From NCBI GenBank assembly GCA_021234155.1, contig JAJEKV010000018.1:15565795-15629794 (forward strand): a stretch of 64,000 bases of DNA, given 5' to 3'. This DNA comes from Isoetes taiwanensis. Lineage: Eukaryota > Streptophyta > Lycopodiopsida > Isoetales > Isoetaceae. The notes under the pieces were generated by a model that did not search any database, had not been told where the DNA came from, and saw nothing but the letters and a program-made list of their open reading frames with translations. A program made the translations under genes and the position numbers. Positions 10,604 to 21,989 of the stretch are shown piece by piece; position 1 is the stretch's first letter; each line of letters opens with the position of its first letter.

Positions 10604-10761
10604 AGGAAAAACTTGCCTGTGAATTCAACATTCTATTGAATTTGAGTGATTTTGATTGTGAGCAGGGCGAAGAGTCCACATATATCATCTTAAACTGCCT
10701 GAAGAAGAGGCCGAATGCAAACTTTTTCCTAAATATGATTCAAGTGCTCATAGCAGATTGA
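10604..10761 (+). pseudogene. Exon-like segment of unknown protein
   Basis: An acceptor-like TTATCTGCAG is followed by an open stretch reading EKLACEFNILLNLSDFDCEQ and then IILNCLKKRPNANFFLNMIQ, ending in TGA. The residue composition is protein-like, but I recognise no family. It could be the terminal exon of a plus-strand gene or of the host transcript into which the LINE inserted. Confidence 0.2.
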
Positions 10762-10799
10762 CATCCATTCTAAGCATTCAGGTATAATTGTATAGGAAC

Positions 10800-11940
10800 A
10801 CATATCATTTCTTTATTCTAGGTCTTAGTAAGATAAATTAGGTGGCACTATGGTATACCAATGGATCTAATCGTCTGCGCTTTCCATGTCCATTTATTTG
10901 CCGTTATTCAAGCTCTTTGAAAGTTTCGGCAAAAGCAAAAACGATTCGATTGGCATGTCGCAGATCAAGTGTGTTGCAAAGCAAAACCTTAGAGTGATTA
11001 ATTATGAACGCAGAACAGACCCTTGATTTGGGTGTGCCTAAGGGGCCTCAATAATTGGAAGCATTCAATGTTTTTAATAGCTTATCTGATTCAATGTTTC
11101 TATTTCTGTCGCAAAATGTGATAAGGCATGAAAAGGCATAGGCTAGGAACTGGCTACGATCATCCGGCTCAGATTTGCATAGACTAGATCTGCCATCGCT
11201 CATATTTTTTTATCTCTGTAATATTGTGCTAAGTATCTTTGAAAGGAAAGCAATACTTGACTTTGCATATTCTCTGTTTTAACCAGTTGTATATCTATTT
11301 CGACACATCTCAAAGTTCTTAATCTAATATAGCATTTTTCAGTAAAAATAATGTGCATAAAACCATCATTGAGTTGTCTTACAACCAAACTTCTAGGCTG
11401 TTGTATACTGTAGTATATTGTATGTGATGGATACATATAAACCTAAATGTGCATTTTTTTTAGCTATGTTTTGGAAGGGGCTTTAGCATAATGCATGCAT
11501 GAATCCCACTAAAACATGTCAGAAATAGGTTTCAATGCAAGGATTTTGCATTATGAACTCTGTTGTTTGGATTTGCTTGATAGCTGGTCTTTTTTCTTAC
11601 CTTCCATTCTGGTTGGCAGTTAGGCTTCTCTAGTTATACGGGATCGGGCATGCACATTGTTCCTTTCAATGGGATAAAGTAAGTGCATGTCACGAAACCA
11701 TCTCCTTATAGGGATTAAAGATGGATGTAGAATCTATTTAAGCATTGATCTTTTCTGGAATAGTCTTGCATGGCATATTTATCTTATATCCCTTCTCTAA
11801 GTAGCTTTGTACCAAGACCTCGTGTCTTGAGCTGAGCATAAATATAATCCCCTCACCTTCTGTATGCCTGGTTGCAAATGGCTTGCTATTGATTGAGAAT
11901 AGCCCTGATAAGTTTTGATCTCTGGAAGCCATCAGAACGA
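10800..11940. other. Non-coding stretch, nothing supported
   Basis: AT-rich DNA with stops in all frames. One frame on the minus strand (11200-11436, 78 codons) shows no recognisable motif. Confidence 0.4.
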
Positions 11941-11949
11941 AAAAGGTGC

Positions 11950-12235
11950 TCCAATACCCCAGAAAATACCCCCCAAAAATGCCTATAGAATCCCCTTTTT
12001 TTGTAGAACAATGGGGTATAAAATGGATTTTTAGAATCGGGGTATTTGGCCATAATTCCCCCTTTCTTTGTTTGTAAAACAATACCCTATTACATTTGGC
12101 CATAATCCCCCCTTTCCTAGTTTGGTCATAGTCCCAGTTTGCCATAATCCCCCATTTCCTCATTTGTAATATAATACCCTCATTTGTAATATAATACCCG
12201 GTTATACAAATACCCCATTATACCCCGTTATGCTA
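11950..12235. repeat. Degenerate tandem repeat rich in ATACCCC / CATAATCCCCC
   Basis: Phrases such as TTTGGCCATAATTCCCCC, TTTGGCCATAATCCCCCC and TTTGCCATAATCCCCCAT alternate with TTTGTAA(A/T)A(C/T)AATACCC at spacing of about 40-55 bp. Composition and phrasing resemble the tract at 27580-27920, so the two may derive from the same old satellite family. Confidence 0.6.
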
Positions 12236-12964
12236 TTTAGTTGTAAAACATTCATGGTAATTATATTTTTCGGTGAATTTGGTTACCTATATTCTAAGCA
12301 ACTTATCCAGCTTTTGAATTCAAATTCCAGATTCACAATTTCACATCAAATTTCATTTGCAAATAAAAAGTTAAGTCTTCATTGCAAAAGAATTACATTT
12401 CCAGTACAGAAGTATTTCATTTCACAAATTAACACAGTCGAGGTACATAACAATATGTAGAAGTAGAATTTCTAGCTGACAAATAAGCAAGTATAACAAG
12501 AATCATCATTTTACAACTTTTTCAAGTTTTGGATACACCAAATTTTTGAAGACATATTTTCCTGCACTAACACGAGCGAGCACCATAAAAGCTATATTGA
12601 GCAAACAAATATAATCAGCATAATAAGGTTCATGATTGTAGCAAGCTCTTCATATAGAAAAGATCAAAAGGGGTTGTTGATGCCAAGCTATAAATTCTGG
12701 CGGAAAATTCAAAGCTGAATGCCAACTTGTGAAGCATGCAAGCAGTTTTAGCAAGATTTAAGAAACAATGAATAAAAGACATGTGATCATCTATATACAT
12801 ATTCAATTTTCGTGAAACCTGCTTGATCTTTACCTGGAAAAAGACAAAAAAGGATTGATCTTCAAGGCATTTGTCAGCCAGCAACTGTTGAAATTTTTTA
12901 AGTCATCATAGTATTTTGCTTGCTGCATATTTTGAAACTTATCAAAGCTCTCGTCTTGCAGCAT

Positions 12965-13078
12965 ATGATCTTCAGCTATGAAATGGGAAGAAAAATGGTC
13001 CCCAATATTCTGCAAATTAACATGATCTTCAGTTATGAAATGGGCAGAAAAATGGTCCCCAATATTCTGCAAATTAAT
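12965..13078. repeat. 57-bp perfect-period tandem duplication
   Basis: Copies start ATGATCTTCAG at 12965 and 13022, period 57 bp (19 codons). On the minus strand both copies are open in the frame 12830-13072 and give two 19-residue units of the type QNIGDHFSxHFIxEDH. Four substitutions separate the copies. Whether the minus frame is real is not known; the open frame may simply follow from the repeat. Confidence 0.75.
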
Positions 13079-13149
13079 AGAAAGTCACCTGGCATTGGTC
13101 TCCGCCAGATTGGTTGTTTTATTAGCAAACGGGATCGCAAATGATAAGG

Positions 13150-14570
13150 TAGCTACTCATCCTGCCTGCAAAAGAAATAAATAGTTGCATTCAAAAAAAG
13201 AAAGAAAAACTTACAATGTCTAGTAAGCTCCTTGAAATATTAAATGAGTCTGAATTGAACCTGCACCCTTCTTTGTTAAACTGCACCCTTGTTAGGCGCT
13301 TGAACTCAGGACCAAAATTAAAAATATGAGTTATTATGCATAATACATACATGAAAACCTTTAAAATTTGTGACTATGATATGGTCAGCGACTTCCTAGA
13401 TTAGCCATTAGCATCGGAGAGTAAAACTCATTAAAAAGCCAATCATTGCATAGAGGCGGACCTCTTTGTCATGAATTTATCTTCAATATCTAGAACAAGA
13501 ACCCTCAAATTCCAAGAGTTGGATACTTCTTCTGCAATGTAAGGAAATATTAATGGGTGACCAATATCCGACAATGGCGCCAATGACTAAAAGCGTGGCA
13601 AATCTTTGGCTTGATAATAAATTTTGTCGACATCTTTGTTTTCAAAGCACGCCCTCTGCTTGCTTGAAACAAATGCAAGAAGTTATACGCCAACTAATAA
13701 CTACGTTTTCATATAACTTATAACTAAACCTCTCCCCATACGATTGGACTGCCATCTAACATGAACAATGCAAGAAAGACTCCTTTCATAAGATTCCTTG
13801 CCTTTGTTCAAATTATTTTAGTAAAGCTAGCTTTCACTTTACTTTCTTCTTTGCTAGTGCACATACTTCAAGATCTGAGACACAATTCATAGCCTCAGTT
13901 TAATGTTCCTCACTTGTCCCATTAATAGTGCTAATTCTAGGTTCATAATGTATTCCATAAAATAATGTTTCTATCAAGAATTTTTTATCTTGATATGGTG
14001 ATTATGAAGGAAGGAAGGATACCATTCATCTAGCAGAAGCTATGATAGTTGTTCCTGTTTGTGCTATAGTCTTAATTCAAAACTTACTACAAGCACAAGA
14101 ACTATAGAAGCTTAGGTGGATGCATAACTTGTAGATAAGTACTGCCATGTAAGCCCTACATTGGAAGGCATTTCTCTGATCTTGATGCATGCTTGAAACA
14201 AATAACTATTTCCTAACAATGTCTATAACACCTAGCAAAAAAGAGCTTCATCAGATAGGAGAAAGGCTTTCAAGTGAATAAAAAACCATCATTCAATTAA
14301 ATTGGGTTTATGTCTTAATTTTGGGACAAATTTCATATTGCATGTTTTTAGTAGCATATTCAAATTCACACATTTCACCTCAAAATTATGAAAACGTAAT
14401 ATCATGTTATTTACAAAAAAGTCAATATTTCACAATATAGCACCATATCATAAAAACGTGATAACAAAAATTTACATAGTTATTCAACTTTCTTCAAGCA
14501 CCCCCAATGATATCATAGCCTTCTTCGACATCACGAGGTATTGTAATTCTCGCATTTCTTTGGAATAGTG
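13150..14570. other. Non-coding stretch, nothing supported
   Basis: AT-rich, stop-dense in all frames. It may include the downstream flank of the DUF7869 element on the minus strand, but no terminal inverted repeat could be seen by eye. Confidence 0.4.
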
Positions 14571-14599
14571 TTTGGAGTCCATGAGTACAAAACACTTTC

Positions 14600-16815
14600 A
14601 TAGTCTAGCCAAAGATCGGGATCACTCGGATTTCTCCTCCATTTCTTTGTCCAACAATCCCGAGTACCTTTCTTTTATCCGATCGTTGGTCAAGCGATGC
14701 CTTTGGACACCACCATTCCACCCGCACATGGTTGAAGTTAATATTACCTTCTTCTTTGCAAATATCGAGGAGATAGTGAACCCCAACCACCTTTGGATAT
14801 GTATCTAAATCTGATGGCTTTACTACCACAAATTGGTGGCATTCCAAGTCGGTGGAAGGTTCATAAGCATCCATGCCTAGAAACTTTGGCCTATTGTTCT
14901 TAGGACCAACATAGTGTTTGTCGGAAGGAGGAGGAGCATATTGCTTGCGAATGCTACTTACGGTGTCATCAAAATCCTCGGCACTGCTAAGGTCTTCCAC
15001 CTAGTTTTAGGCAACCACCCTTCTTTCAATTCATCGAGGATGTGTCTATCTCCCCAACGGGTTAATCACCTTCTTCGGTAAGCCACCAAGGCGCGGTTGG
15101 TGTCATCTGGATTGGTTTGCCAATGCTTTATATAGTCTTGGATTCCTTCCTTAGTCAATCCCAATTGCTTCACTTCTTGAGTAGGTTTTAAAGCTTTTGG
15201 TTGACCTAGAGGTATCATAGGCTTGCCATTCTCATCTCTCGCCATATTTCCTCCCCTCCTCTCCACTCATCCTCACGAAGGTCTCATCTTCCATTGGAAG
15301 ATTGGAATCCCATCTCTCACCCAAAAAGTGAACTGCTGGAGGCACTGGAATGACCTTCAAGATCAATGTATAACCATCCACAAAGCTCTTCCAATCGGGC
15401 ACTTCTTCTATGAGAGAAGCTATAGGGTTTGGAGTAGTGCATTCATGCAAGATTTCCATTAGCCTAGGAAAGTTGGTCCTTTGTTTCTTTGCCGATATAC
15501 AACTATATTTGCCAAATAATGCATCCACATCCTCATGGGTATGCCGGGCATAAGAAACCCTAAATTAACTCTTTCAAATATCCCCACGGTTGTTAAGTAG
15601 GATAGGAAAGAAAACATCCACTGTTCTTATTTTGGCCGACACAATTATCAAGTTGCAAGAGAAACCTTTTGGGTAGATCTTGAGGTTTATACGTGAAGTT
15701 GAAGCTCCAACATGTTCATTAGACCCATGCTTCCTAAACCTTGCCTTCTTTGAACTTTTCAATATTGTTAGGGTTTCCATCTAACAATGCTCTATGTAGT
15801 GCACGGCTAGGCTGTAAGGTCTGGAGGTGACCATTGTATCCATTTTCATAGTTTCTCAAACACCTCATGATACTCCCAATATGAAAATCTGGACCATCAC
15901 TCCACAACTCCAAACTAAAATGGCCATAGTAGGTTTGATTACGCCCATGCAAGATTTGCCCCGATCATTGAGATCGTAAAGGGTATGATCTTCCACATGA
16001 CTTTGGTATGTACTTGAATTGTGGAAGACAAGTCTTTTGCTGGTCCATCTTGTCATGTATAATACATAAATAGTTATTGGGTTCCAATGCGGATAAAGTC
16101 CTCCACATCCAATAACATGATCTACATGATAGTTGGTCAGTCATATGGTCCTTCATATGCTCCCTTATCCTAGCCCTTTGACTAGGTTGCACGGTCTTAT
16201 CAAGAGTCTCCTTCAACTTAGCACATAAATTGCACTTTGCAAAGTTGTTTGAAGTTGCTATGGTGACATGATTGAAATGCTTCTTCCATAACCTACTAAA
16301 GCTAGGTTGGGATATTGGAAGAATTCCCAATTCTCAGTAGGGAATTCACTTCTTCAAAATACTCTTTTTTGAGTACAATGTGATGGCAACCTTTTCTCAA
16401 CAATTTGCTCTTCCCTTTTCATCCCTTACGCTTTTTGTGTGGCATAGACTACGCATTGAAATCAATATATTTTTCAAATATCTCCCGGCAGCCAAGGTCC
16501 TATTTGTTGGTCTCAACAAACCATTATTTCTATGTAAAGCAATCCACGTTTCCCCTCACTTTGTTTTTTTGCCAATTATGCCATGAAGAAGTTGGAATTG
16601 CATGGATACTACTGCCATGCTTTTGCACATATCCATTTGCCTAGCAAAGGGTATCTTTTCTGTTTGGGTTTCTTTCATCTTGAAGTGCATGCTTTCGAAG
16701 ATTGTGTACATGTAGGTCCTCCTCTCATCAACGGTGTACTCTTGAAAAGTGGCTCTTGCTTCCACCAATTCTTCTATTGTGAAGAATTGCATACAATCAC
16801 TCAACAACAATCGAG
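14600..16815 (-). pseudogene. DUF7869-family transposon protein, decayed
   Basis: Leftward from 16810, frames read: FFTIEELVEARATFQEYTVD; then (16330-15965) SFSRLWKKHFNHVTI, KCNLCAKLKETLD (Cys pair), and NNYLCIIHDKMDQQK with the first conserved Asp; then YYGHFSLELWSDGPDFHI; at about 15665-15610 FLLQLDNCVGQNKN; at 15546-15512 RHTHEDVDALFG; and the C-terminal part (15000-14605) VVVKPSDLDTYPKV plus VRVEWWCP. The ordered core D / LQLDNCxxxNKN / (G)HTHEDVD is the signature I associate with DUF7869, widespread in plant and animal repeats. The acidic residues and fold suggest an RNase H-like, transposase-like enzyme, but this is inference. At least six frame changes or stops make it dead. One oddity: Gly of GHTHED is Arg here. 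Confidence 0.8.
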
Positions 16816-16999
16816 CCCCTAACCTTCACCATTGTCTCACGTTTGGTGTCACTAATCAACTTGGCTCTTTTGCTAGGATAATGTCGGCAAGCGATACTTC
16901 TCCCCTTTTGCCTAGGTTTAGAGTTCCAAGCGCCAATGGATCAATATCAAGACAATCATTGTCCCCAACAACCTCGGGCTCGGAAAAATATAATCCTCC

Positions 17000-17695
17000 A
17001 CAAATTGAACACTACTTATAGGCCATGCCATGATGCAAGGAACCTCAATTGCTTGACACAACCAAAACATTCCTTGTCACCCAAACCTTTACCTTTCGGT
17101 TGTCTTCCAACATCGAAATTGCAATACCAATATTGTCTTCCCTAGCCTTTCATCATTAACTTGACTTGACCGGGATCACGCTAGCACAATGACTCCTTGG
17201 CCTACTATTTCCTTGTTGCACTTGTGCATGATTCTCACCTTCTTGTTCCTCCATTGCACCCTACTATAGAGGGACTAATTGTTTTCTTCAACATTCTTGC
17301 TAGGAGTTGGTTTTCATTGATATTGCTCTTTTCACCATCTTGAGTTGGAGGGGCACCATTGACCTAGGCAAATTGCACCCTTTTTAGTCAATGAGTAAGA
17401 AAAAATTATTACACCATAAGATAAAAAAATGCATTACATTTATGGAATATGTAGAGGTAAATCAATTTTTTTTTTAAAAGCAAGAAATTCCTTGGAAATA
17501 GGTTTAATATAATAATAACAATGGAATAAAGCGAAATCATTTAAAACAAAATTTTCATGGCAACAACAAGGAAATGACATTTATATAAATATATCAAATT
17601 TTAATTATCGAAAATTTGGATATATGATTCTGAAAAAGACATATAACTAATAGGCGTGAGAATTTATTATCCATAATAATATACCCTAGATAATA
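17000..17695. other. Non-coding, upstream flank of the DUF7869 gene
   Basis: It lies upstream of the minus-strand DUF7869 gene and downstream of nothing recognisable. From about 17380 it becomes very AT-rich. No frame is supported. Confidence 0.4.
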
Positions 17696-17800
17696 TAGCT
17701 GGCGGGAATTTCGTACGCCTGGCGTGTTATTTGAGGCAATAAATTATTCACGCTAATTTCTAATTAACCCTATATAAATCCGGTTCACGCTCTCAAGACC
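17696..17800 (+). promoter_or_regulatory. Promoter copy A with TATA box
   Basis: It contains GGCGGGAA, GGCGTGTTATTTGAGGCAAT, AAATTATTCACGCTAA and TATATAAATCC (TATA at 17771-17781), then TTCACGCTCTCAA about 5-15 bases further on. The same series occurs at 18870-18985. Transcription would be expected to start near 17800, with the first ATG at 17829 and the acidic frame after it. Confidence 0.6.
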
Positions 17801-17828
17801 ATTCTGTCCCATTTTTTTTTTACGCGCC

Positions 17829-18198
17829 ATGGGCGTTCGCCTCAGCTCGAACTTCATGAAGAACCGAGGTCTCGTCAAAGAGGCGTCGGGTTGAAAAACC
17901 CTCTCTTCCCCCCTCATAGATTTTCTTGCCCAATTTCTCCTCGATTCGATTGGAGGAGGATGATCTTGATTTTGACATGGAAGAGGAGGAGTTGAGCTCC
18001 TCTGATTCTGAAGAGGAGGAAGAGGAGGAGTTGGAGGAAGAGGAGGAGATGTCCTCCCAAGAGCATGAAACCGCTCTGCTTCAGGGTTGGCTTGACCCTG
18101 AAACAGAGAATGAAATCTCTGAAGAGGAGGAGGAGGAAGAGGAGGAGGAGGGGAGGAAGAGGATGAGGAGGAAGGTCGAGAATTCGACCCGGTTTTAG
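17829..18198 (+). CDS. Highly acidic Glu-rich protein
   Basis: The frame is open at least from 17926. The first ATG in that frame is 17976 (MEEEELSSSDSEE...), giving about 74 residues. A different-frame ATG at 17829 opens only 22 codons (MGVRLSSNFMKNRG..) and could be an upstream ORF. The protein has three runs of Glu with Ser/Asp, a middle segment HETALLQGWLDPETENE and a basic tail GRKRMRRKVENS before the stop. It sits directly downstream of promoter copy A. Acidic tracts of this type occur in histone chaperones and transactivators, but none is recognised. The long frame on the opposite strand (17753-18451) is the Ser/Pro-rich antisense shadow of this repeat-like DNA. Confidence 0.4.
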
Positions 18199-18224
18199 AA
18201 TGGTGAGAGATGAGCCAGGTTTGC

Positions 18225-18253
18225 ATATATTTTTTTTTTTTTTTTTTTTTTTT
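18225..18253. repeat. Poly-T run of about 25
   Basis: A long uninterrupted T-run soon after the acidic frame. It could be a retroposon poly(A) tail on the minus strand or a simple slippage tract. Confidence 0.6.
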
Positions 18254-18869
18254 CACCTTTCTTTCTTTTGTAACACCTTTCTTCCTTCTTTGTTTGTTTG
18301 GGCGTGGAAGATCAATGATCACCGAGATCGGGCGGCCCTTTTTTTTTTTTTGGTTGCTTCTGAAGCTTTGGACACGCCTCAGGGCATTTTTTTCTGTAAT
18401 TTTGTGAAAAGCCCGGGCATCTGTACATTCTCCTCTTATGAATGAAATCAAAGCAGTTTTTAGTCATAAAATTTTCTTCAAGCAGTGTTCTTGACGGTTT
18501 TTTACGTACATAAAATTATTTGAATTAAATCAAGCTGTTTTCTCCAATTATTTTTGTCTCCAAGCATTTATCTCTAAAATTTTGTATCGCAAATTTTGTC
18601 TCAACAAAGTCTGGGAACACTATAAATCAACCACATGAGAAATCTACGATTAGATCCACGGTAACCATAGGAAAGTTTCCTATCGACCTAAAACAATTCC
18701 CCAACCTTACAAGTCATTTTTTAGCCTTCATAATTTTGCCTTTAAAATCATTTTTTTTAATGTAGCCTATATAAAATTTCTAAATTCTATTTTTTGAATG
18801 CAATAAATGGAATAAAATGCAGGAGAATTTATTGCATGAAATGCAATATTCTCCATATATACCATATAC

Positions 18870-18985
18870 ATGTCGTGCGGCGGGAAGGCCGTGCGCCGAG
18901 GCGTGTTAATTCAAGCAATCAATTATTCACGCTAACTTTTTTTTCTAATTGTGCCTATATAAATCCATTTTCGCTCTCAAAGTTC
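18870..18985 (+). promoter_or_regulatory. Promoter copy B with TATA box
   Basis: It has the same order of elements as copy A: GGCGGGAA, GCCGAGGCGTGTTAATT, CAAGCAATCAATTATTCAC, GCTAAC, CTAATT, then TATATAAATCC (18956-18966) and TTCGCTCTCAA. The offset between the two TATA boxes is 1185 bp. Downstream lie a 5' leader and the small frame at 19318. Confidence 0.6.
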
Positions 18986-19317
18986 CTACATTTTCTTCCT
19001 TCCTTCATACGATTTGCGGGTGCACCTACCTTTGTGTTTGGATCCGCCCGTCACGAAATCTTGGTGAGCAGATTTATATTCATCAATGTTAGATGTTTGG
19101 TTTCGGCAATTCCTAACTTACTAAAAAGACTCGCCTTTTGTTACGTAGCATCGTAGCGGAGGAAATCGGAGACTTCGAATTAAACCAAAAGCAAGAGGAC
19201 TAAGGTGCGAATCGAAAAACCTCGGAATTAAAACCACAAGCATAGTCCTCAGTTCTTGAATCCTTCCGACCTCGGAACTCAAGGTTAGTTTTCATTTAGT
19301 TTTAAGTTGCATCTCAA

Positions 19318-19443
19318 TGGCGGGTTTAATCCAAGAAGACAAGCTTTTGCATTTGCTTTCGGCGGAGGAAGCGGATGATGTTTATGAAAACCAGAATAGT
19401 TTTTATAAACTTCATACGCTTTTTTGTTCAGTAAATTCTTGAG
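19318..19443 (+). CDS. Small unknown protein or first exon
   Basis: ATG at 19318 opens 41 codons: MAGLIQEDKLLHLLSAEEAD followed by DVYENQNSFYKLHTLF and a stop. It lies about 330 bases after promoter copy B. A GGTTAGT at about 19283 could be a leader-intron donor. The product has no known family; it is acidic and helical-looking. It may be a complete micro-protein or an initial exon. Confidence 0.3.
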
Positions 19444-19859
19444 TTTCTCTTCTGAATTAATCATGCTATTGCATGCAAGTTTCTATTATGAATAAGTGTA
19501 GTAGAAAGCATTAGAAAAATCTGAAAGATAATATTTGAAACACTCTAAAGCGTGTTTTATGGTAACCTTAGCCTTCAACATGAATACATTTCGGCGTGCA
19601 TTCGATTAAGCGTGTAAATAATTGCACGGCCTTTATCTATTTACTTATCTATGCATGCAGGTTTTTTTTTTCTCCCTCCTCTTTGAATGCCGCAGCCGGC
19701 GTGTATAGTTTTCCTATATAGCGGTTTACCGCGGCGTGCAAACAATTGTATCCCTACTTTCAACTTTTTACGCTAAACATGCGTGTCTCTTAGTTTCTAA
19801 GTTTATAAATAAATAAATATAACACGCCCGGTGAATCACGATACTCAGCTCACTTCCTA

Positions 19860-20160
19860 TTGATAGATGCGGGTTACATTAATCACCGGTTGGTGGCGAA
19901 GATGGATTGGAATTACATTTGGGCCGGCAATCCACCTGACTCCGTTTCGGCTCCAATCTCGGTCGGTTGAACCGGTAGAGCACCGGTCATTTGGAGCACC
20001 GATCTTGCAACCCACGGGTACTTGGATCAAGTAATGATGATGGGCAGGCCTTGAGGGCAATGATAGATCTGGGCTCTGGGGCCCTTGCAATCGCATCCGG
20101 AGGCTGGCCCTCTTATCTAATCGCCGAGAATGCGGTACATGCATTGATCGAGGAGTGAAT
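19860..20160 (+). pseudogene. Degenerate coding stretch, unknown
   Basis: Two plus-strand frames carry protein-like text: DAGYINHRLVAKMDWNYIWA then GNPPDSVSAPISVG, a stop, and after a frame change RAMIDLGSGALAIASGGWPS then YLIAENAVHALIEE and a stop. It is clearly non-random in composition (Gly, Ala, Trp) but I recognise no family. It lies inside the CpG-rich island on the same strand as the other fragments. Confidence 0.3.
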
Positions 20161-20206
20161 CTCGCATCCGTCATTTCGAGATTCAAAATGAGGGCTGCGT
20201 TTCTTA

Positions 20207-20515
20207 GTGGTTAGCCTCTATGCCCGGATGCCCCAACACGAACCACTACCACAGGCGGTATACAATGCAATGGAGATGGCTCAACCAATGGAACCACTAC
20301 TGCATGCGCTATCGATGCATTGGAGGTTCAACAGGGCGGGCGGGCGGGGAGGCGGGGGCGAGGGAGGCGAGGAGCAAGAGGTGGAGGTGGAAGCGGGGGG
20401 TGTGGTGGAGCTAGAGCACAGTGTTTTTCTTTGGGGTTTTACGGAAGAATTCACTATGCCCTGCAATGGAAATGGGAGTATCGATAGCCCGGCTACTCGA
20501 TGGCCCTGGGCTTGA
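20207..20515 (+). CDS. Unknown 102-codon frame with Gly/Glu-rich middle
   Basis: Starts at GTG in this frame, so a real start is doubtful. Residues 45-65 are Gly/Glu-rich from a GGCGGG-type repeat (about 20335-20400), and the end reads SPATRWPWA. It may be a continuation of the preceding coding stretch after a frame change. No family is recognised. Confidence 0.2.
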   Translation: MVSLYARMPQHEPLPQAVYNAMEMAQPMEPLLHALSMHWRFNRAGGRGGGGEGGEEQEVEVEAGGVVELEHSVFLWGFTEEFTMPCNGNGSIDSPATRWPWA

Positions 20516-21339
20516 AAGCAAATAGTCACGGGATTTTATGCGGTTTATCGGTTTATCCAGATTATATACAATTGTAATCTTTTTCCAATGAATACAACAA
20601 ATTTTGTCTACTTCTATATTTCTACAATGTAATACATGTTACATACCTTTTTTAGCGGTTTCTTGGCCATGCAACAAATGTTCCAACACTTTCTCCAACC
20701 GTATCCCCAGGTGTCTGCGAGGTAAAGCTTCATCCATATAAGCGTGATTAATCCTTGTAACTTCGGACATACTTATCCGGCGGAATTCCATGGCAGTTCT
20801 GGTCGGATCGATAGAGTCGATCTTGCATAATCCTACTTTCCTTTTACGATTTGTAGTTAACATGAAACATTCATCTTCCGACTTTGCTGAGAAAATTGCT
20901 ATTGAACACCTACTATTGGAAATTAATATTCAAGCTATTGGAATGAGATGAGTACGAATGTAGCCATTCTTGAGAAGCTGATTTGTGTCTCTGAAGGCTG
21001 ATTTGAGAAGGCCCGAAGGCGCTATGGAAACTACGGCGGTCGGGAAAATTGAATTAGAAGAAAGATTAGGTTAACTTCGTTTAGGCGGGATAAATTTGGC
21101 GGGATACTTTTTGGATAGATTGGTTTTAAAAACTTAATGAAAGAAGTCGTGAGGACGGGTCTTCGTCATTATTATTTGTATGTGTCAAGAATATTTCGGC
21201 TTGCATTTTGTGTTTTCTTGAAATTCAAATTTCTCTATTTTTCGTCTGGTAAAACTTGACTATTTCTTGAGCGGCTTCGGCCAGCGTATCAGCGACCAGG
21301 CGACTCTGTTACTAGGCGACTCGGGAGATGTCTTCTAAA

Positions 21340-21475
21340 GCGAATCGAGGTCGGTGATGAGGCGGAAGGAAGCGGTGGAAGAGGAATCTCTAAACCGGCT
21401 CTTCTCAAGTTTGGAGGGCGTTGATCGAGAATACCACGAGAATACAGAACCCTATTCAAGGTATTTAATTTGCCA
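21340..21475 (+). pseudogene. Possible first exon of unknown island gene
   Basis: The frame with MRRKEAVEEESLNRLFSSLE then GVDREYHENTEPYS ends at AAG|GTATTT, a usable 5' splice site near 21461. The text before the GT looks like protein, while the text after it (rich in Met, Tyr, Leu) looks like intron. It would be followed by the long coding fragments from 21990 on. No family is recognised. Confidence 0.25.
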
Positions 21476-21989
21476 CAGAATACACATCATGTGGAAGTAT
21501 TATGCTTGCATGAATTTGAGATATTTCCTTGCCTTGGTTAATATGCTTTGCATGAGTTTGAGTTATTATGCTTTGCATGAATTTTTAAGTATTACCATCG
21601 ATTAATGCTCACGATTGTCCGATTACGTAGAACATAATTTTCCTCTGTTTTTATATATAGAATATAGCGGTGTTATACTGGTTGGAATAGCAATGTTCAA
21701 TGAGGTTAAATAGTGTGAAATATGGATTCATGAAGGGTATGTAGCTTAAAATGTGGATGCAAAATAATTTAGTTTCAAATTCACGCATAGCATGGTCAAT
21801 AATAGGAGCTACCAACCATGGCGTGATTTGTACTAATTTAGGTTTAAATGCATGGCGTGATCTCTTGTTACGAAAAGTACTCTAAAAGTGCTCATCTTCT
21901 TTTTGCGGTGCTCAAGAGGAAGAAAACCCCTAATAATTAGGGTTCTAATCCTGCCAAGAAAGCAAGAGGCGAGGCGACCCGGATGCAGT

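Noticed and set aside
17753-18451. A 232-codon minus frame, the longest in the window, Ser/Pro/Lys-rich.
   Set aside because: It is antisense to the Glu-rich acidic frame and to poly-T; low-complexity GAGGAG repeats read as Ser/Pro on the other strand, so it is a shadow.
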